From contig NZ_JARIXP010000015.1 of NCBI RefSeq assembly GCF_029269265.1, forward strand, positions 1 through 36,535: DNA of 36,535 nt, read 5' to 3'. The stretch comes from Rheinheimera sp. 1928-s (GTDB lineage: Bacteria; Pseudomonadota; Gammaproteobacteria; Enterobacterales; Alteromonadaceae). Position 1 is the first letter of the stretch. Every line of letters starts with the position of its first letter. The notes beneath the pieces were generated by a model that made no database searches, was not told the origin of the DNA, and worked only from the letters and a program-made list of their open reading frames with translations. Shown here piece after piece: positions 23,555 through 32,495 of this stretch. The position numbers were made by a program, and so were the translations under genes.

Positions 23555-24793
23555 TTAGATTTTCTTAAACAGAATAGAACCGTTGGTACCGCCAAAACCA
23601 AAGGAGTTACATAAAGCGTATTCCATTTTGGCATCGCGGGCCGTATGCGGCACATAGTCTAAATCACAACCTTCATCCGGATTATCCAGGTTGATGGTCG
23701 GAGAAACTTTCTGGTCGATCAGCGACAAAATCGTAATGATGGATTCAACTGAACCCGCAGCACCCAATAAGTGCCCCATCATCGACTTGCTGGAACTGAC
23801 CATTAATCCTTCTGGTTTAGCACCAAAAATAGATTTAATGGCCATAGTTTCAGCGATATCACCTGCTGGCGTAGAGGTACCATGAGCATTAATGTATTGC
23901 ACTTGCTCAGCGTTCACGCCGGCATCACGCAAAGCATTTTTCATCGCCAAAGCAGCGCCACGACCGTTTTCCGGTGGTGAAGTCATATGATACGCATCGC
24001 CGCTCATACCAAAACCTACCAGTTCAGCGTAAATTTTTGCGCCACGGGCTTTGGCATGTTCGTACTCTTCCAGTACTACAACACCAGCGCCGTCGCCCAA
24101 TACAAAACCGTCACGGTCTTTATCCCATGGACGACTTGCTTGTTGTGGCGCATCGTTACGGGTTGATAAAGCTCGGGCCGCACCAAAGCCACCCATACCT
24201 AAAGTAGTAGAGGCTTTTTCTGCACCACCAGCAATCATAGCGTCCGCATCACCGTACGCTATCATACGAGCGGCCTGACCAATGTTATGCACACCTGTAG
24301 TACAAGCGGTGACAATACTGATATTTGGACCTTGCAGACCTAACATGATGGATAAATGACCTGAAATCATGTTGATAATGGTAGAAGGCACAAAAAACGG
24401 CGATAAACGACGTGGGCCGCTGTTCAGTAATTTGGTGTGATTTTCTTCGATTAAACCTAAACCACCAATACCTGAACCTACAGCAACACCAATACGTTCG
24501 GCGTTTTCTTCGTTAATTTCCAGTCCGGAATCTTTAAAAGCCTGCACACCGGCAGCTACACCGTACTGGATAAATAAATCCATTTTTTTGGCTTCTTTGG
24601 CCGGGAAAAACTGTTCGACGTCAAAATTTTTGACTAAACCAGCAAATTTGGTGGTGTAAGCCTCTGGATCAATATGATCAAACAGCGCTATTCCACTTTG
24701 ACCTTGTAATAAAGCCTGCCAGGTCGACGTTACATCGTTCCCCAGGGGCGTTAGCATACCTAAGCCCGTCACAACCACTCGACGTTTTGCCAC
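23555..24793 (-). CDS. fabF: 3-oxoacyl-ACP synthase II (KAS II)
   Basis: 412 aa. It elongates acyl-ACP with malonyl-ACP. The Cys-His-His triad is complete: C164 in [12 protein letters not shown], His in [11 protein letters not shown] and His in [12 protein letters not shown]. The start is GTG at 24793, behind a strong GGAGGA site. It follows acpP across a 12-bp terminator hairpin, the same order as in E. coli. Confidence 0.97.
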   Translation of the reverse strand: MAKRRVVVTGLGMLTPLGNDVTSTWQALLQGQSGIALFDHIDPEAYTTKFAGLVKNFDVEQFFPAKEAKKMDLFIQYGVAAGVQAFKDSGLEINEENAERIGVAVGSGIGGLGLIEENHTKLLNSGPRRLSPFFVPSTIINMISGHLSIMLGLQGPNISIVTACTTGVHNIGQAARMIAYGDADAMIAGGAEKASTTLGMGGFGAARALSTRNDAPQQASRPWDKDRDGFVLGDGAGVVVLEEYEHAKARGAKIYAELVGFGMSGDAYHMTSPPENGRGAALAMKNALRDAGVNAEQVQYINAHGTSTPAGDIAETMAIKSIFGAKPEGLMVSSSKSMMGHLLGAAGSVESIITILSLIDQKVSPTINLDNPDEGCDLDYVPHTARDAKMEYALCNSFGFGGTNGSILFKKI

Positions 24794-24872
24794 AGAATCC
24801 TCCGCAGTCTAATTTATTCTTTATTGCTGATCTGCTTCTGCATTGAGTACGTAGCAGACAGCTTCAGAAACA

Positions 24873-24900
24873 AAAACGGGTAGCAGAGGCTACCCGTTTT
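24873..24900 (-). terminator. Strong terminator/attenuator between acpP and fabF
   Basis: A perfect 12-bp stem AAAACGGGTAGC/GCTACCCGTTTT has a 4-nt loop and continues into a T tract on the minus strand. It lies 14 nt after the acpP stop. It would let the abundant short acpP mRNA accumulate, with partial read-through into fabF. Confidence 0.85.
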
Positions 24901-24913
24901 GTCAGCTCAACGC

Positions 24914-25150
24914 TTACTCAGCGTGGGCCTTGATATAGTCGATAGCAGACTGTACCGTTGTAATTTTTTCAGCTTCTTCGTCTGGGATCTCTGTGTCGAA
25001 TTCTTCTTCCAGAGCCATAACTAATTCTACTGTGTCCAGAGAGTCAGCGCCTAAATCGTCAACGAAAGAAGATTCGTGCTTCACTTCTTCTTCTTTAACG
25101 CCTAACTGCTCGATGATAATTTTTTTAACGCGTTCTTCGATGTTGCTCAT
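24914..25150 (-). CDS. acpP: Acyl carrier protein
   Basis: 78 aa from the ATG at 25150, with AGGAAG upstream. The frame stays open for 57 more codons, but that part is leader DNA. Ser of [10 protein letters not shown] is the 4'-phosphopantetheine attachment site. The protein is very acidic ([16 protein letters not shown]), as expected. It carries growing acyl chains for the Fab enzymes encoded on both sides and for PlsX. Confidence 0.98.
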   Translation of the reverse strand: MSNIEERVKKIIIEQLGVKEEEVKHESSFVDDLGADSLDTVELVMALEEEFDTEIPDEEAEKITTVQSAIDYIKAHAE

Positions 25151-25208
25151 CTTTTCTTCCTTTTTCTCATGTAAATCGCAACAATTGGTGCAATTTTGTG
25201 TGGCGGCT

Positions 25209-25237
25209 AGTTTATGCGTAAGCCTGATTTGTTGCAA
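25209..25237 (-). promoter_or_regulatory. Probable acpP promoter
   Basis: On the minus strand TTGCAA (25232-25237), a 17-bp spacer and TAAACT (25209-25214) lie in the 183-bp fabG-acpP gap. They would give a leader of about 50 nt. An own promoter for acpP fits its needed expression level. Confidence 0.45.
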
Positions 25238-25333
25238 GTAACGACTCAGTCTTTTCCTGCTGGTCAAACCATTTGCCTTAGTTCCTGAAACCGCAGTTTT
25301 ATTGACTGCAACTTCAGCCACATTGGCAAAAGC

Positions 25334-26083
25334 TTACACCATATACATACCACCGTTGATATGGATGGTTTCACCCGTAATATAGGCTGCCGGACCTGAA
25401 GCCAAAAAGGCTACAGCGGCTGCTATTTCTTCCGGCTGGCCCAGACGATTCGCCGGGACCTGGCTGAAAATTGCTTCTTTTTGCTCTTCTGACAATTCTT
25501 TGGTCATATCGGTGTCGATAAAACCTGGTGCAACAGCGTTCACCGTGATACCACGGGAGGCAACTTCTCTGGCCAATGACTTGGTGAAACCTAATACGCC
25601 CGCTTTCGCTGCAGCATAGTTTGTCTGACCCGCATTACCCATAGAACCTACCACTGAACCTATGCTGATGATCCGGCCGTGACGCTTTTTCATCATGCTA
25701 CGCAGCACAGCTTTACTTAAACGGTACACTGATGTCAAATTGGTTTGCATGATGTCGAACCATTCTTCTTCTTTCATGCGCATCAACAGGTTATCGCGGG
25801 TAATACCAGCGTTGTTCACCAGAATATCAATATCGCCAAACTGAGTTTTAATAGTCTCTAAACACTGCTCAATAGAAGCCGTATCGCCGACATTTAACAC
25901 CAGGCCTAACCCTTTGTCACCTAAATAAGCGGAAATAGCAGCAGCACCTGATTCAGTTGTTGCAGTTCCAACCACTTTAGCGCCTAAAGCGGCTAATTGT
26001 TCAGCAATAGCGCGACCTATGCCACGGCTTGCGCCCGTGACTAAGGCCACCTGACCTTCTAAAGAAATAAATGGAGTCGTCAT
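25334..26083 (-). CDS. fabG: 3-oxoacyl-ACP reductase
   Basis: 249 aa, a classical short-chain dehydrogenase. It has the NADPH loop TGASRGIG, the NNAG motif, catalytic Ser in SIGSVVGSMGN, Y-x-x-x-K in NYAAAKAG, and the C-terminal GGMYMV typical of FabG. It reduces 3-oxoacyl-ACP in each elongation cycle. It follows fabD by 14 nt, and its AAGG site overlaps that gap. Confidence 0.97.
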   Translation of the reverse strand: MTTPFISLEGQVALVTGASRGIGRAIAEQLAALGAKVVGTATTESGAAAISAYLGDKGLGLVLNVGDTASIEQCLETIKTQFGDIDILVNNAGITRDNLLMRMKEEEWFDIMQTNLTSVYRLSKAVLRSMMKKRHGRIISIGSVVGSMGNAGQTNYAAAKAGVLGFTKSLAREVASRGITVNAVAPGFIDTDMTKELSEEQKEAIFSQVPANRLGQPEEIAAAVAFLASGPAAYITGETIHINGGMYMV

Positions 26084-26097
26084 AGTCTTTAAGCCTT

Positions 26098-27036
26098 TTA
26101 TTCTGCAGCTAAAGCGTCTTTTAATGACGCTACATCTGTGACTGAAGCAGTGTTCAGTTCTTTATTAATACGTTTAATTAAGCCACTTAATACCTTGCCT
26201 GCCCCCAGTTCAATCACTGTGTCCACGCCCTGTGCAGCTAAAAACTCGATACTTTCTGTCCAGCGCACCGGACTATACAGCTGACGAACCAATGCATCTT
26301 TGATTGCAGCGGCATCAGCTGCGGCAACAACGTCGACATTGTTCACTACGGGTATGACAGCTGTATGAAACGAAATACTGTTTAAATCATCTGCCAGTTT
26401 GTCTGCCGCTGGCTTCATTAAAGCGCAGTGTGACGGCACAGATACAGGTAAAGGCAGCGCACGTTTGGCACCAGCGGCTTTACAAAGTTCATTTGCACGT
26501 TCAACTGCGGCTTTGTTACCGGCTATAACCACCTGACCAGGTGAGTTGAAGTTGACAGGAGACACCACTTCACCTTGCGCTGCTTCTTCGCAGGCTTTGG
26601 CAATCAGTGCATCGTCCAGACCAATAATGGCTGACATAGCACCAGTACCTGCTGGCACTGCCAATTGCATATACTGACCACGTTTTTCTACCAGCTTGAC
26701 GGCATCAGACAAGGTCAATACACCAGCACAAACTAAAGCGGAATATTCACCTAAAGAGTGACCAGCTAAATAAGCTGGAGTCGCGCCGCCCTGCTCCAGC
26801 CATACTCTATACACAGCCACAGAAGCTGTTAATAAAGCAGGCTGAGTACGGTGTGTTTCGTTTAATGCTGTATCAGGACCATTGGCTACTAAGGCCCATA
26901 AGTCATAACCTAAAGCCGCTGAAGCTTCGGCGAAGGTGTCGCGCACTGTAGCGAATTCAGCATGCAGTTCGGCCAACATGCCGACACTTTGTGAGCCCTG
27001 TCCTGGAAATACCAATGCAAGTTTGTTGTTCATCAT
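26098..27036 (-). CDS. fabD: Malonyl-CoA:ACP transacylase
   Basis: 312 aa. It transfers malonyl from CoA to ACP. FPGQGSQ at the N-terminus, the nucleophile Ser in GHSLGEYSA, and the catalytic His in VPSHCALM are all present. Two ATG codons stand in tandem (27036 and 27033), and either may be used. It lies 27 nt after fabH and 14 nt before fabG. Confidence 0.97.
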   Translation of the reverse strand: MMNNKLALVFPGQGSQSVGMLAELHAEFATVRDTFAEASAALGYDLWALVANGPDTALNETHRTQPALLTASVAVYRVWLEQGGATPAYLAGHSLGEYSALVCAGVLTLSDAVKLVEKRGQYMQLAVPAGTGAMSAIIGLDDALIAKACEEAAQGEVVSPVNFNSPGQVVIAGNKAAVERANELCKAAGAKRALPLPVSVPSHCALMKPAADKLADDLNSISFHTAVIPVVNNVDVVAAADAAAIKDALVRQLYSPVRWTESIEFLAAQGVDTVIELGAGKVLSGLIKRINKELNTASVTDVASLKDALAAE

Positions 27037-27063
27037 TTTTCTCGCAATATTCTCGTACTATCG

Positions 27064-28023
27064 TTAATAACGTATTAAAGCCGAAGCCCAGGCAAAACCA
27101 CTGCCAAATGCTTCAAGCAATATAGTTTGTCCACGTTGGATACGGCCATCACGCACAGCTTCATCTAAGGCTGTAGGCACTGTGGCAGCTGAGGTGTTGC
27201 CATAACGGTCGAGGTTAATGACAACCTGATCCATTGACATATCCAGTTTACGGGCCACAGCAGAGATAATGCGCAGATTGGCCTGATGTGGCACTAACCA
27301 GTCGATTTGGGATTTATCCATATTGTTGGCAGCAAGGGTTTGCTCGACCACTTCAGATAAACGGGTGACTGCAACTTTAAATACTTCGTTGCCTTTCATC
27401 GCGCCCCAGGAGTTATGCACTGAAGCTTCGACACCACGGATAGGGTTGTCGACATACAATAATTCGGAGTATTTACCGTCAGCATGAATATGAGTGGATA
27501 AAATACCCGGCTCTTCAGAGGCTTCTAAAATAACAGCACCTGCGGCATCACCAAATAAAATCACCATGCTGCGATCTTCAGGACTCATTAAACGCGACAA
27601 ACAATCCGCGCCTATCACCAGCACTCGTTTTGCCATGCCACTTTTTACATACTGGTCAGCAATACTTAAGGCATAACAAAAGCCAGCACAAGCGGCGGCT
27701 ACGTCAAAAGCAGGAATACCAGGAATATCCAGCTCACGCTGCACTTCGCAGGCTGCGCTTGGCAAGGCTCGGGAAGCGCTGGTGGTAGCCATGACAATCA
27801 TATCGATGGAGTTTTTGTCGATGCCAGCTGCTTCAATAGCTTTGAGTGCAGCTTGAGCACCCATAGTAGCAACAGTTTCGTTGTCGCCTATAATGCGGCG
27901 TTCTTTGATACCAGTACGTTCGATGATCCACTCGTCTGTGGTTTCAACCATGGTTTCGAGATCAGCATTGGTTCTGACCTGAGACGGAAAGTAACTTCCG
28001 GTTCCAATAATGCGTGAATACAT
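27064..28023 (-). CDS. fabH: 3-oxoacyl-ACP synthase III (KAS III)
   Basis: 319 aa. It starts fatty acid synthesis by condensing acetyl-CoA with malonyl-ACP. The Cys in [12 protein letters not shown], His in [10 protein letters not shown] and Asn in [10 protein letters not shown] form the triad. [17 protein letters not shown] is the family N-terminal signature. Its AGGG ribosome site overlaps the plsX stop, 6 nt upstream. Confidence 0.97.
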   Translation of the reverse strand: MYSRIIGTGSYFPSQVRTNADLETMVETTDEWIIERTGIKERRIIGDNETVATMGAQAALKAIEAAGIDKNSIDMIVMATTSASRALPSAACEVQRELDIPGIPAFDVAAACAGFCYALSIADQYVKSGMAKRVLVIGADCLSRLMSPEDRSMVILFGDAAGAVILEASEEPGILSTHIHADGKYSELLYVDNPIRGVEASVHNSWGAMKGNEVFKVAVTRLSEVVEQTLAANNMDKSQIDWLVPHQANLRIISAVARKLDMSMDQVVINLDRYGNTSAATVPTALDEAVRDGRIQRGQTILLEAFGSGFAWASALIRY

Positions 28024-28029
28024 TGGGCC

Positions 28030-29070
28030 CTACGCTTTGTCAATTAATACGTGTTCCAGCCTGTCTTTGATCTTCACCGGCACCTGGCGTTCAACCTCGC
28101 GCACGGCCTGACGGATGGCACTAAGAAATGCTTCTTTTGTCGCATTTCCATGACTCTTCACTACAATTCCGCGCAATCCTATCAGACTTGCCCCGTTATA
28201 CTGGTCGGGGTTCACGCCTAAAGCCATACTTTTCAGGAAAGGTTTGATTAACCAGCCGAAAAGTTGAGCAGACATGGAGTTTTTCAGTGCAGTCTCTAAG
28301 CGTTTTAAGATGAGTTTCGCCACACCTTCACAGGTTTTCAGCGCTACATTGCCAACGAAGCCATCACAAACAATAACGTCGGCTTTGCCGGAAAAAATGT
28401 CATTGCCTTCGATATAGCCAATGTAATTGATATCCGCACATTCGGATAAGAGTAAGGAGGTTCGCTTGATTTGATCCGAACCTTTGATTTCTTCTTCGCC
28501 CATATTCAGCAAAGCCACTTTAGGTTTGACTATGCCTTCCACTTCTTCGGCCATCACAGCGCCCATCACGGCGAACTGGAACAAGGTATCTGAATCACAA
28601 TTCACCGTAGCGCCTAAATCCAGCATAAACACCGGACTGCCGACAGTAGAAGGCAGGCTACTTATTAAAGCAGGACGTTCAACGCCGTTCAGCATCTTCA
28701 AGACAAAATGCGCCATAGCAATCAAAGCTCCGGTATTACCGGCACTGACACAAGCAGCCACTTTGTTTTGTTCGACTAAATCCAGAGCAATACGCATCGA
28801 CGACTGGCGCTTGTTACGCAAAGCCACAGAAGGTTTGTCGGTCATCAGAACAGTTTGGGAAGCATGCTGAACAGAAAGCTGAGGATGGTTTAAATAACCA
28901 GCTTGTTCTAATTCGTGGGTGAGTATTTCAGAATCGCCACAGAGGACTAGATCTACATGGGGAAATTCGCACAGCGCTTCTATAGCTGCAGGAATAGTTG
29001 ATTGGGGGCCATGGTCGCCCCCCATCATGTCTAAAGCTATTTTAAGTCGTAGTGGTTGCAACGAGTGCAT
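28030..29070 (-). CDS. plsX: Phosphate acyltransferase PlsX
   Basis: 346 aa. It makes acyl-phosphate from acyl-ACP for glycerolipid synthesis. IALDMMGGDHGP, DKPSVALRNKRQSSMRIALDL, VSAGNTGALIA and VCDGFVGNVALKTCEG are typical of the family. It follows rpmF by 6 nt, and its AAGG site overlaps the rpmF stop. Confidence 0.96.
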   Translation of the reverse strand: MHSLQPLRLKIALDMMGGDHGPQSTIPAAIEALCEFPHVDLVLCGDSEILTHELEQAGYLNHPQLSVQHASQTVLMTDKPSVALRNKRQSSMRIALDLVEQNKVAACVSAGNTGALIAMAHFVLKMLNGVERPALISSLPSTVGSPVFMLDLGATVNCDSDTLFQFAVMGAVMAEEVEGIVKPKVALLNMGEEEIKGSDQIKRTSLLLSECADINYIGYIEGNDIFSGKADVIVCDGFVGNVALKTCEGVAKLILKRLETALKNSMSAQLFGWLIKPFLKSMALGVNPDQYNGASLIGLRGIVVKSHGNATKEAFLSAIRQAVREVERQVPVKIKDRLEHVLIDKA

Positions 29071-29076
29071 CCAACC

Positions 29077-29244
29077 TTACTTAATTACTTTACGACCTTT
29101 GTAGTAACCATCTTCAGTGATGTGGTGACGACGGTGCGTCTCACCTGAAGTTGCGTCTACAGACAGCGTTGGCCCAGTCAACGCATCATGAGAACGACGC
29201 ATGTCACGTCTTGCACGAGATTTTTTGTTTTGCTGTACAGCCAT
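29077..29244 (-). CDS. rpmF: Ribosomal protein bL32
   Basis: 55 aa, read directly from the sequence: [20 protein letters not shown] through [20 protein letters not shown] to KVIK and TAA. It is nearly the E. coli length and lacks the zinc-binding cysteines, as in the C-minus type of proteobacteria. GGAGAAAGGCA precedes the ATG. It lies between yceD (19 nt) and plsX (6 nt), the conserved arrangement that ties a ribosomal protein to lipid synthesis. Confidence 0.97.
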   Translation of the reverse strand: MAVQQNKKSRARRDMRRSHDALTGPTLSVDATSGETHRRHHITEDGYYKGRKVIK

Positions 29245-29263
29245 TGCCTTTCTCCTAAAAAAA

Positions 29264-29791
29264 CTATTTTTTCTTCAATTCTTGCAATATTGCAAATGGG
29301 TTCGGTTTTTCTGGTTCTGGTTCTATTACTCCCCAGCTCATCTGCACTTTGGCTGGATCACAAGATCCTTCATCGTGCATCGGAAACAAGGGTAAAGCCA
29401 GAATTAATTCGTCCTCAACCAATTGCCTCAAGTTAACTTCGCCGTGTTCGTTTTTTTCGACCACTTCGTAGCGCTCTGGAATATCGTCATGAGCCGAATC
29501 TTTGTCACTCCTTATCGGAGTGTATGCAAAACTGGTGTTCAGTTCCAGGTTCATGTGTTCGCTACAGCGTTCACACTTCACTTGTACCTGACAACGAGCC
29601 TGAGCTTCAATGAAGACCAAACCCTGTTCATCAGTTCCGCAATTTACTACTACGTCTACATCACCCTCAGAACTTACTAACGAGTCAGTTAATCTGGTTA
29701 AAGTAACCAGAGGAACTATACCATCAAAGGTTGCACGTTTCTGCGCAGCTCGGGTTGGATCAAGGGTAATTGGAATTTTTACCTTTTGCAT
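29264..29791 (-). CDS. yceD: YceD (DUF177), 23S rRNA accumulation protein
   Basis: 175 aa. The N-terminus [19 protein letters not shown] matches E. coli YceD closely and fixes the start. CERC (KCERCSEHM) and [16 protein letters not shown] are the family signature; the end [13 protein letters not shown] is also typical. The family has been linked to 23S rRNA accumulation, but the mechanism is not clear. It is the first gene of the rpmF-plsX-fab cluster. The promoter places the transcription start only about 3 nt before the ATG, and there is no ribosome site, so the mRNA is probably leaderless. Confidence 0.93.
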   Translation of the reverse strand: MQKVKIPITLDPTRAAQKRATFDGIVPLVTLTRLTDSLVSSEGDVDVVVNCGTDEQGLVFIEAQARCQVQVKCERCSEHMNLELNTSFAYTPIRSDKDSAHDDIPERYEVVEKNEHGEVNLRQLVEDELILALPLFPMHDEGSCDPAKVQMSWGVIEPEPEKPNPFAILQELKKK

Positions 29792-29800
29792 AAGGCGCGC

Positions 29801-29829
29801 ATCATATAGATCGAGGCTAAAGCTGTCAA
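29801..29829 (-). promoter_or_regulatory. Strong promoter of the yceD-rpmF-plsX-fab cluster
   Basis: On the minus strand TTGACA (29824-29829), a 17-bp spacer and TATGAT (29801-29806) are near consensus. Start of transcription is expected near 29794, against the yceD ATG at 29791. Confidence 0.8.
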
Positions 29830-29931
29830 AGGATTCCTGCCTCTTTTTTGTTAATTATTCCCGCCTAAACCGCTGTTCTGACGGCCGTTCTGGCGTTATA
29901 GTGCGGCGCATTGTCCCAAGGGAGTTGTTTT

Positions 29932-30525
29932 ATGTCAACAAAAGTACTGGTTTTAGCCTCTACCTCTGTGTATCGCAAGGCTTTATTGGAAAAACTTACA
30001 CCGAACTTTTCTACCGCAAAACCCGAAGTAGACGAAACTGCTCTGCACGATGAAACACCAGAACAACTGGTTAGCCGCTTAGCTGTATTAAAAGCACAAG
30101 CTGTGGCAAATAGCCTGACTGAAGGTTTAGTCATAGGTTCAGACCAGGTGGCAGTGTTTAACGGTCAAATCCTCGGCAAACCTCATACCGCGGAAAATGC
30201 CTATAAACAATTAAAAAGCTTCAGCGGCCATTGTGTGACCTTTTTAACCGGCCTGGCTCTGGTCAATGCACAAACCAAACAGCATCAGCTTTGTGTTGAG
30301 CCATTTAAAGTGCATTTTCGTGAATTAACAGACGCCGAAATTCTTACCTATATAGAGAGAGAGCAGCCACTGAACTCCGCCGGTAGTTTTAAAAGCGAAG
30401 GTTTGGGTATCAGTTTATTTGAAAAGCTCGAAGGCGACGACCCAAACAGCTTAATAGGCCTGCCATTAATTCGTTTGCTTGAAATGCTGAGAAATGAAGG
30501 CAGGGATTTGCTGACAAAACCTTGA
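29932..30525 (+). CDS. yceF: Maf-family nucleotide pyrophosphatase YceF (m7GTP type)
   Basis: 197 aa from the ATG at 29932, after GGGAG. A start at 29911 would precede the ribosome site. Maf motifs: LASTSVYRKALLEKL, PEVDET, IGSDQVAVFNGQILGKP, SGHCVTFLTGLALV, and SAGSFKSEGLGI...EKLEGDDPNSLIGLPL. These follow E. coli YceF, shown to hydrolyse 7-methyl-GTP, rather than YhdE. It is divergent from yceD. A -10-like TATAGT is at 29897-29902. Confidence 0.93.
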   Translation: MSTKVLVLASTSVYRKALLEKLTPNFSTAKPEVDETALHDETPEQLVSRLAVLKAQAVANSLTEGLVIGSDQVAVFNGQILGKPHTAENAYKQLKSFSGHCVTFLTGLALVNAQTKQHQLCVEPFKVHFRELTDAEILTYIEREQPLNSAGSFKSEGLGISLFEKLEGDDPNSLIGLPLIRLLEMLRNEGRDLLTKP

Positions 30526-30559
30526 TCAGATCCTTTAAACGCAGCACATATAACTATTA

Positions 30560-30795
30560 ACACCCTCCCCCTTAGCCGCGAGCCGTTCAAAAATGGGTGA
30601 CCAAGGTTTTAAGACGAGGAGTGTTTGAGCGAGGAGCGGTAGCGACGAACGAGTTGCCGAGTCGCCTTGGGCGCACTTTTTTGAGCGGGCTTTCGAAGCG
30701 GCCAGGGTCGCCTTTTCTTTGCGCCTCTTTCTTTTGGCGACGCAAAAGAAAGAGGCTCGCCTTCGGCGAAAGCGTTTTATTCAATTCTTTCATAG
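30560..30795. repeat. Dispersed intergenic repeat with long hairpin
   Basis: This block between convergent yceF and the HAD gene is rich in short palindromes and GAGCGAGGAGCG-like words. Reading frames on both strands (about 68 codons each) are overlapping and unlike real proteins. I recall similar blocks scattered between genes in Shewanella, Aeromonas and relatives, so I read it as a repeat family. Its copy number in this genome cannot be seen here. Confidence 0.5.
30723..30756. terminator. Long bidirectional hairpin in the repeat
   Basis: A 14-bp perfect stem (GCCTCTTTCTTTTG / CAAAAGAAAGAGGC) with a 6-nt loop lies between two convergent genes. It may end both transcripts. Confidence 0.55.
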
Positions 30796-30818
30796 ATATC
30801 TAAAGTTTGAACTTTCAA

Positions 30819-31466
30819 TCAAAGCGCTGTTAACAGCTCTGGCAGCGAATCAATAATAGCTTTGGGCTGATAACGACTCAGCTCTTCCCTGCCATGTACA
30901 CCATGAGTCACCCCAATACGGGGCATTTCTATGGCTTGCGCCATCGCCATATCGTGAATAGTGTCCCCGACCATAATAGCGCGGTGAGCGGGTAACTTAA
31001 GTTCTGCCAGAATTTGCTTCAGCATATCAGGGCTGGGTTTAGACTCTGCTTCATCGGCACAGCGGCTGGTGCTGAAGTATGGCTCTAATCCGGTTTCTTC
31101 AAACATCCGCTTTAAGCCCTTACGGGCTTTGCCTGTCGCCACCGCCAATAAAACACCTTGTTGCTTCAGCTCCAGCATTACCTGCTCTGCCCCTTCAAAT
31201 AAAGGTGTCGGCGGATGCTCGTGCGATAAATACTGGTCGCGGTAATGTTCAAACACAGTCTGGCGCTGCGTGCCATTGATACCAGGAAATAAAATATCAA
31301 ACACAGGATCCAGACTCAGACCAATAATTTGTTTCACCTGATGTTCTGTGGGTACGACTAAACCAGACAGCTCTGCAGCAGAACGCATGGAAGAAACAAT
31401 ACGCCCCACTGAATCCATCACAGTGCCGTCCCAATCAAATACCACTAAAGCTATATCCGAACTCAT
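30819..31466 (-). CDS. HAD-IA phosphatase (Gph-like)
   Basis: 215 aa. All four HAD motifs are present: FDWDGTVMDS (nucleophile and acid Asp), AVATGKARKG, SKPSPDML (Lys), and MVGDTIHDMAMA. An alpha-helical cap lies between motifs I and II. It resembles phosphoglycolate phosphatase, but the position right after rluC is shared by a separate HAD gene of Alteromonadales and Vibrio, so the substrate is left open. The start overlaps the rluC stop by one base (TAATG). Confidence 0.88.
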   Translation of the reverse strand: MSSDIALVVFDWDGTVMDSVGRIVSSMRSAAELSGLVVPTEHQVKQIIGLSLDPVFDILFPGINGTQRQTVFEHYRDQYLSHEHPPTPLFEGAEQVMLELKQQGVLLAVATGKARKGLKRMFEETGLEPYFSTSRCADEAESKPSPDMLKQILAELKLPAHRAIMVGDTIHDMAMAQAIEMPRIGVTHGVHGREELSRYQPKAIIDSLPELLTAL

Positions 31467-32425
31467 TATTTTCTCTTTAACTTTTCCAGTACGCTACTTA
31501 ATGCTTTATCCAAAGGCGCTTCACAGGTTAACAAATTGCCTGTGCCCGGATGGGTAAAGGTCAGAGTTTTGGCATGCAAATACAAACGGTTTAAACCAAG
31601 CTTCTGCATTTGTGAGGTAAATTCGTTATCACCGTATTTATCATCACAGGCAATGGCATGACCTTTACAGGCGGTATGCACACGAATTTGGTGAGTACGG
31701 CCTGTGACAGGGAACGCCTCTACTAAAGTGCCTTCCTCATAGCGCTGCAGAATTTTAAAACGGGTTTCTGAAGGTTTACCTAAAGCTTCATCCACTTTCA
31801 CCACGCGCTCACCACTTTGTAAGGTGTTTTTACGCAGCGGATCTGTGACTTTTTTGATTTTGCTGTCCCATTGACCTGCCACTAAAGCCCAGTATTTTTT
31901 TTCTACTGTTTTTAAGCGCAGCTGTTCATGCAGATTGGTCAGCACAGAGCGTTTTTTCGCGATCAGCAAACAACCTGAAGTATCACGGTCTAAACGGTGC
32001 ACCAGTTCAAGATGACGGGCGGTTGGACGTAAAGCCCGCAAAGCTTCAATCACACCAAAAGATAAACCGCTGCCACCATGCACAGCCATACCTGTAGGTT
32101 TGTTCAGCACTATTAAATCGTTGTCTTCAAAAAGAATATGGCTTTCAAGGTTTTTCACCATCGCAAGACCAGTCGACACCGGTTCTTTTTCCGGCTCGTC
32201 ATGAACCACAAGTGGCGGCACACGCACCTGATCACCGGCTTGCAGTTTGTACTCAGGTTTTATTCTTTTTTTATTAACCCGCACTTCACCTTTGCGCAAA
32301 ACCCTATAAATCACACTCTTTGGTACGCTCTTCAAGCGCGCCATTAAGAAGTTATCTATGCGTTGACCGGAATAATCTTCTTCTACATCAATATATTGCA
32401 CCGGAGTTTTGATATTTTCAGTCAT
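31466..32425 (-). CDS. rluC: 23S rRNA pseudouridine synthase RluC
   Basis: 319 aa. An N-terminal S4 RNA-binding domain (GQRIDNFLMARLKSVPKSVIYRVLRKGEVRVNKKRIKPEYKL) precedes the RluA-type catalytic domain with the Asp of VHRLDRDTSGCLL and the GRTHQIRVH motif. RluC modifies positions 955, 2504 and 2580. It is divergent from rne, as in E. coli, which supports RluC over RluD. No clear ribosome site precedes the ATG. Confidence 0.94.
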   Translation of the reverse strand: MTENIKTPVQYIDVEEDYSGQRIDNFLMARLKSVPKSVIYRVLRKGEVRVNKKRIKPEYKLQAGDQVRVPPLVVHDEPEKEPVSTGLAMVKNLESHILFEDNDLIVLNKPTGMAVHGGSGLSFGVIEALRALRPTARHLELVHRLDRDTSGCLLIAKKRSVLTNLHEQLRLKTVEKKYWALVAGQWDSKIKKVTDPLRKNTLQSGERVVKVDEALGKPSETRFKILQRYEEGTLVEAFPVTGRTHQIRVHTACKGHAIACDDKYGDNEFTSQMQKLGLNRLYLHAKTLTFTHPGTGNLLTCEAPLDKALSSVLEKLKRK

Positions 32426-32458
32426 GCGTTTCAGTTACTCTGCTAAGCTTAAATTAAG

Positions 32459-32488
32459 TTGCTATTGTTCGCTAATTAGTGGGATAAT
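32459..32488 (+). promoter_or_regulatory. Candidate rne promoter
   Basis: TTGCTA (32459-32464), an 18-bp spacer and GATAAT (32483-32488) point toward rne. They would give a leader of about 550 nt, in the range of the long E. coli rne leader. Confidence 0.45.
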
Positions 32489-32495
32489 TACCGGG

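Noticed and set aside
25151-25321. 57-codon N-terminal extension of acpP
   Set aside because: Not conserved in ACP; the standard start at 25150 has its own ribosome site and a promoter lies in the extension.
30587-30803. Two frames of about 68 codons on opposite strands
   Set aside because: They are mirror readings of the palindrome-rich repeat, with Arg/Lys/Leu-biased composition. No start signals.
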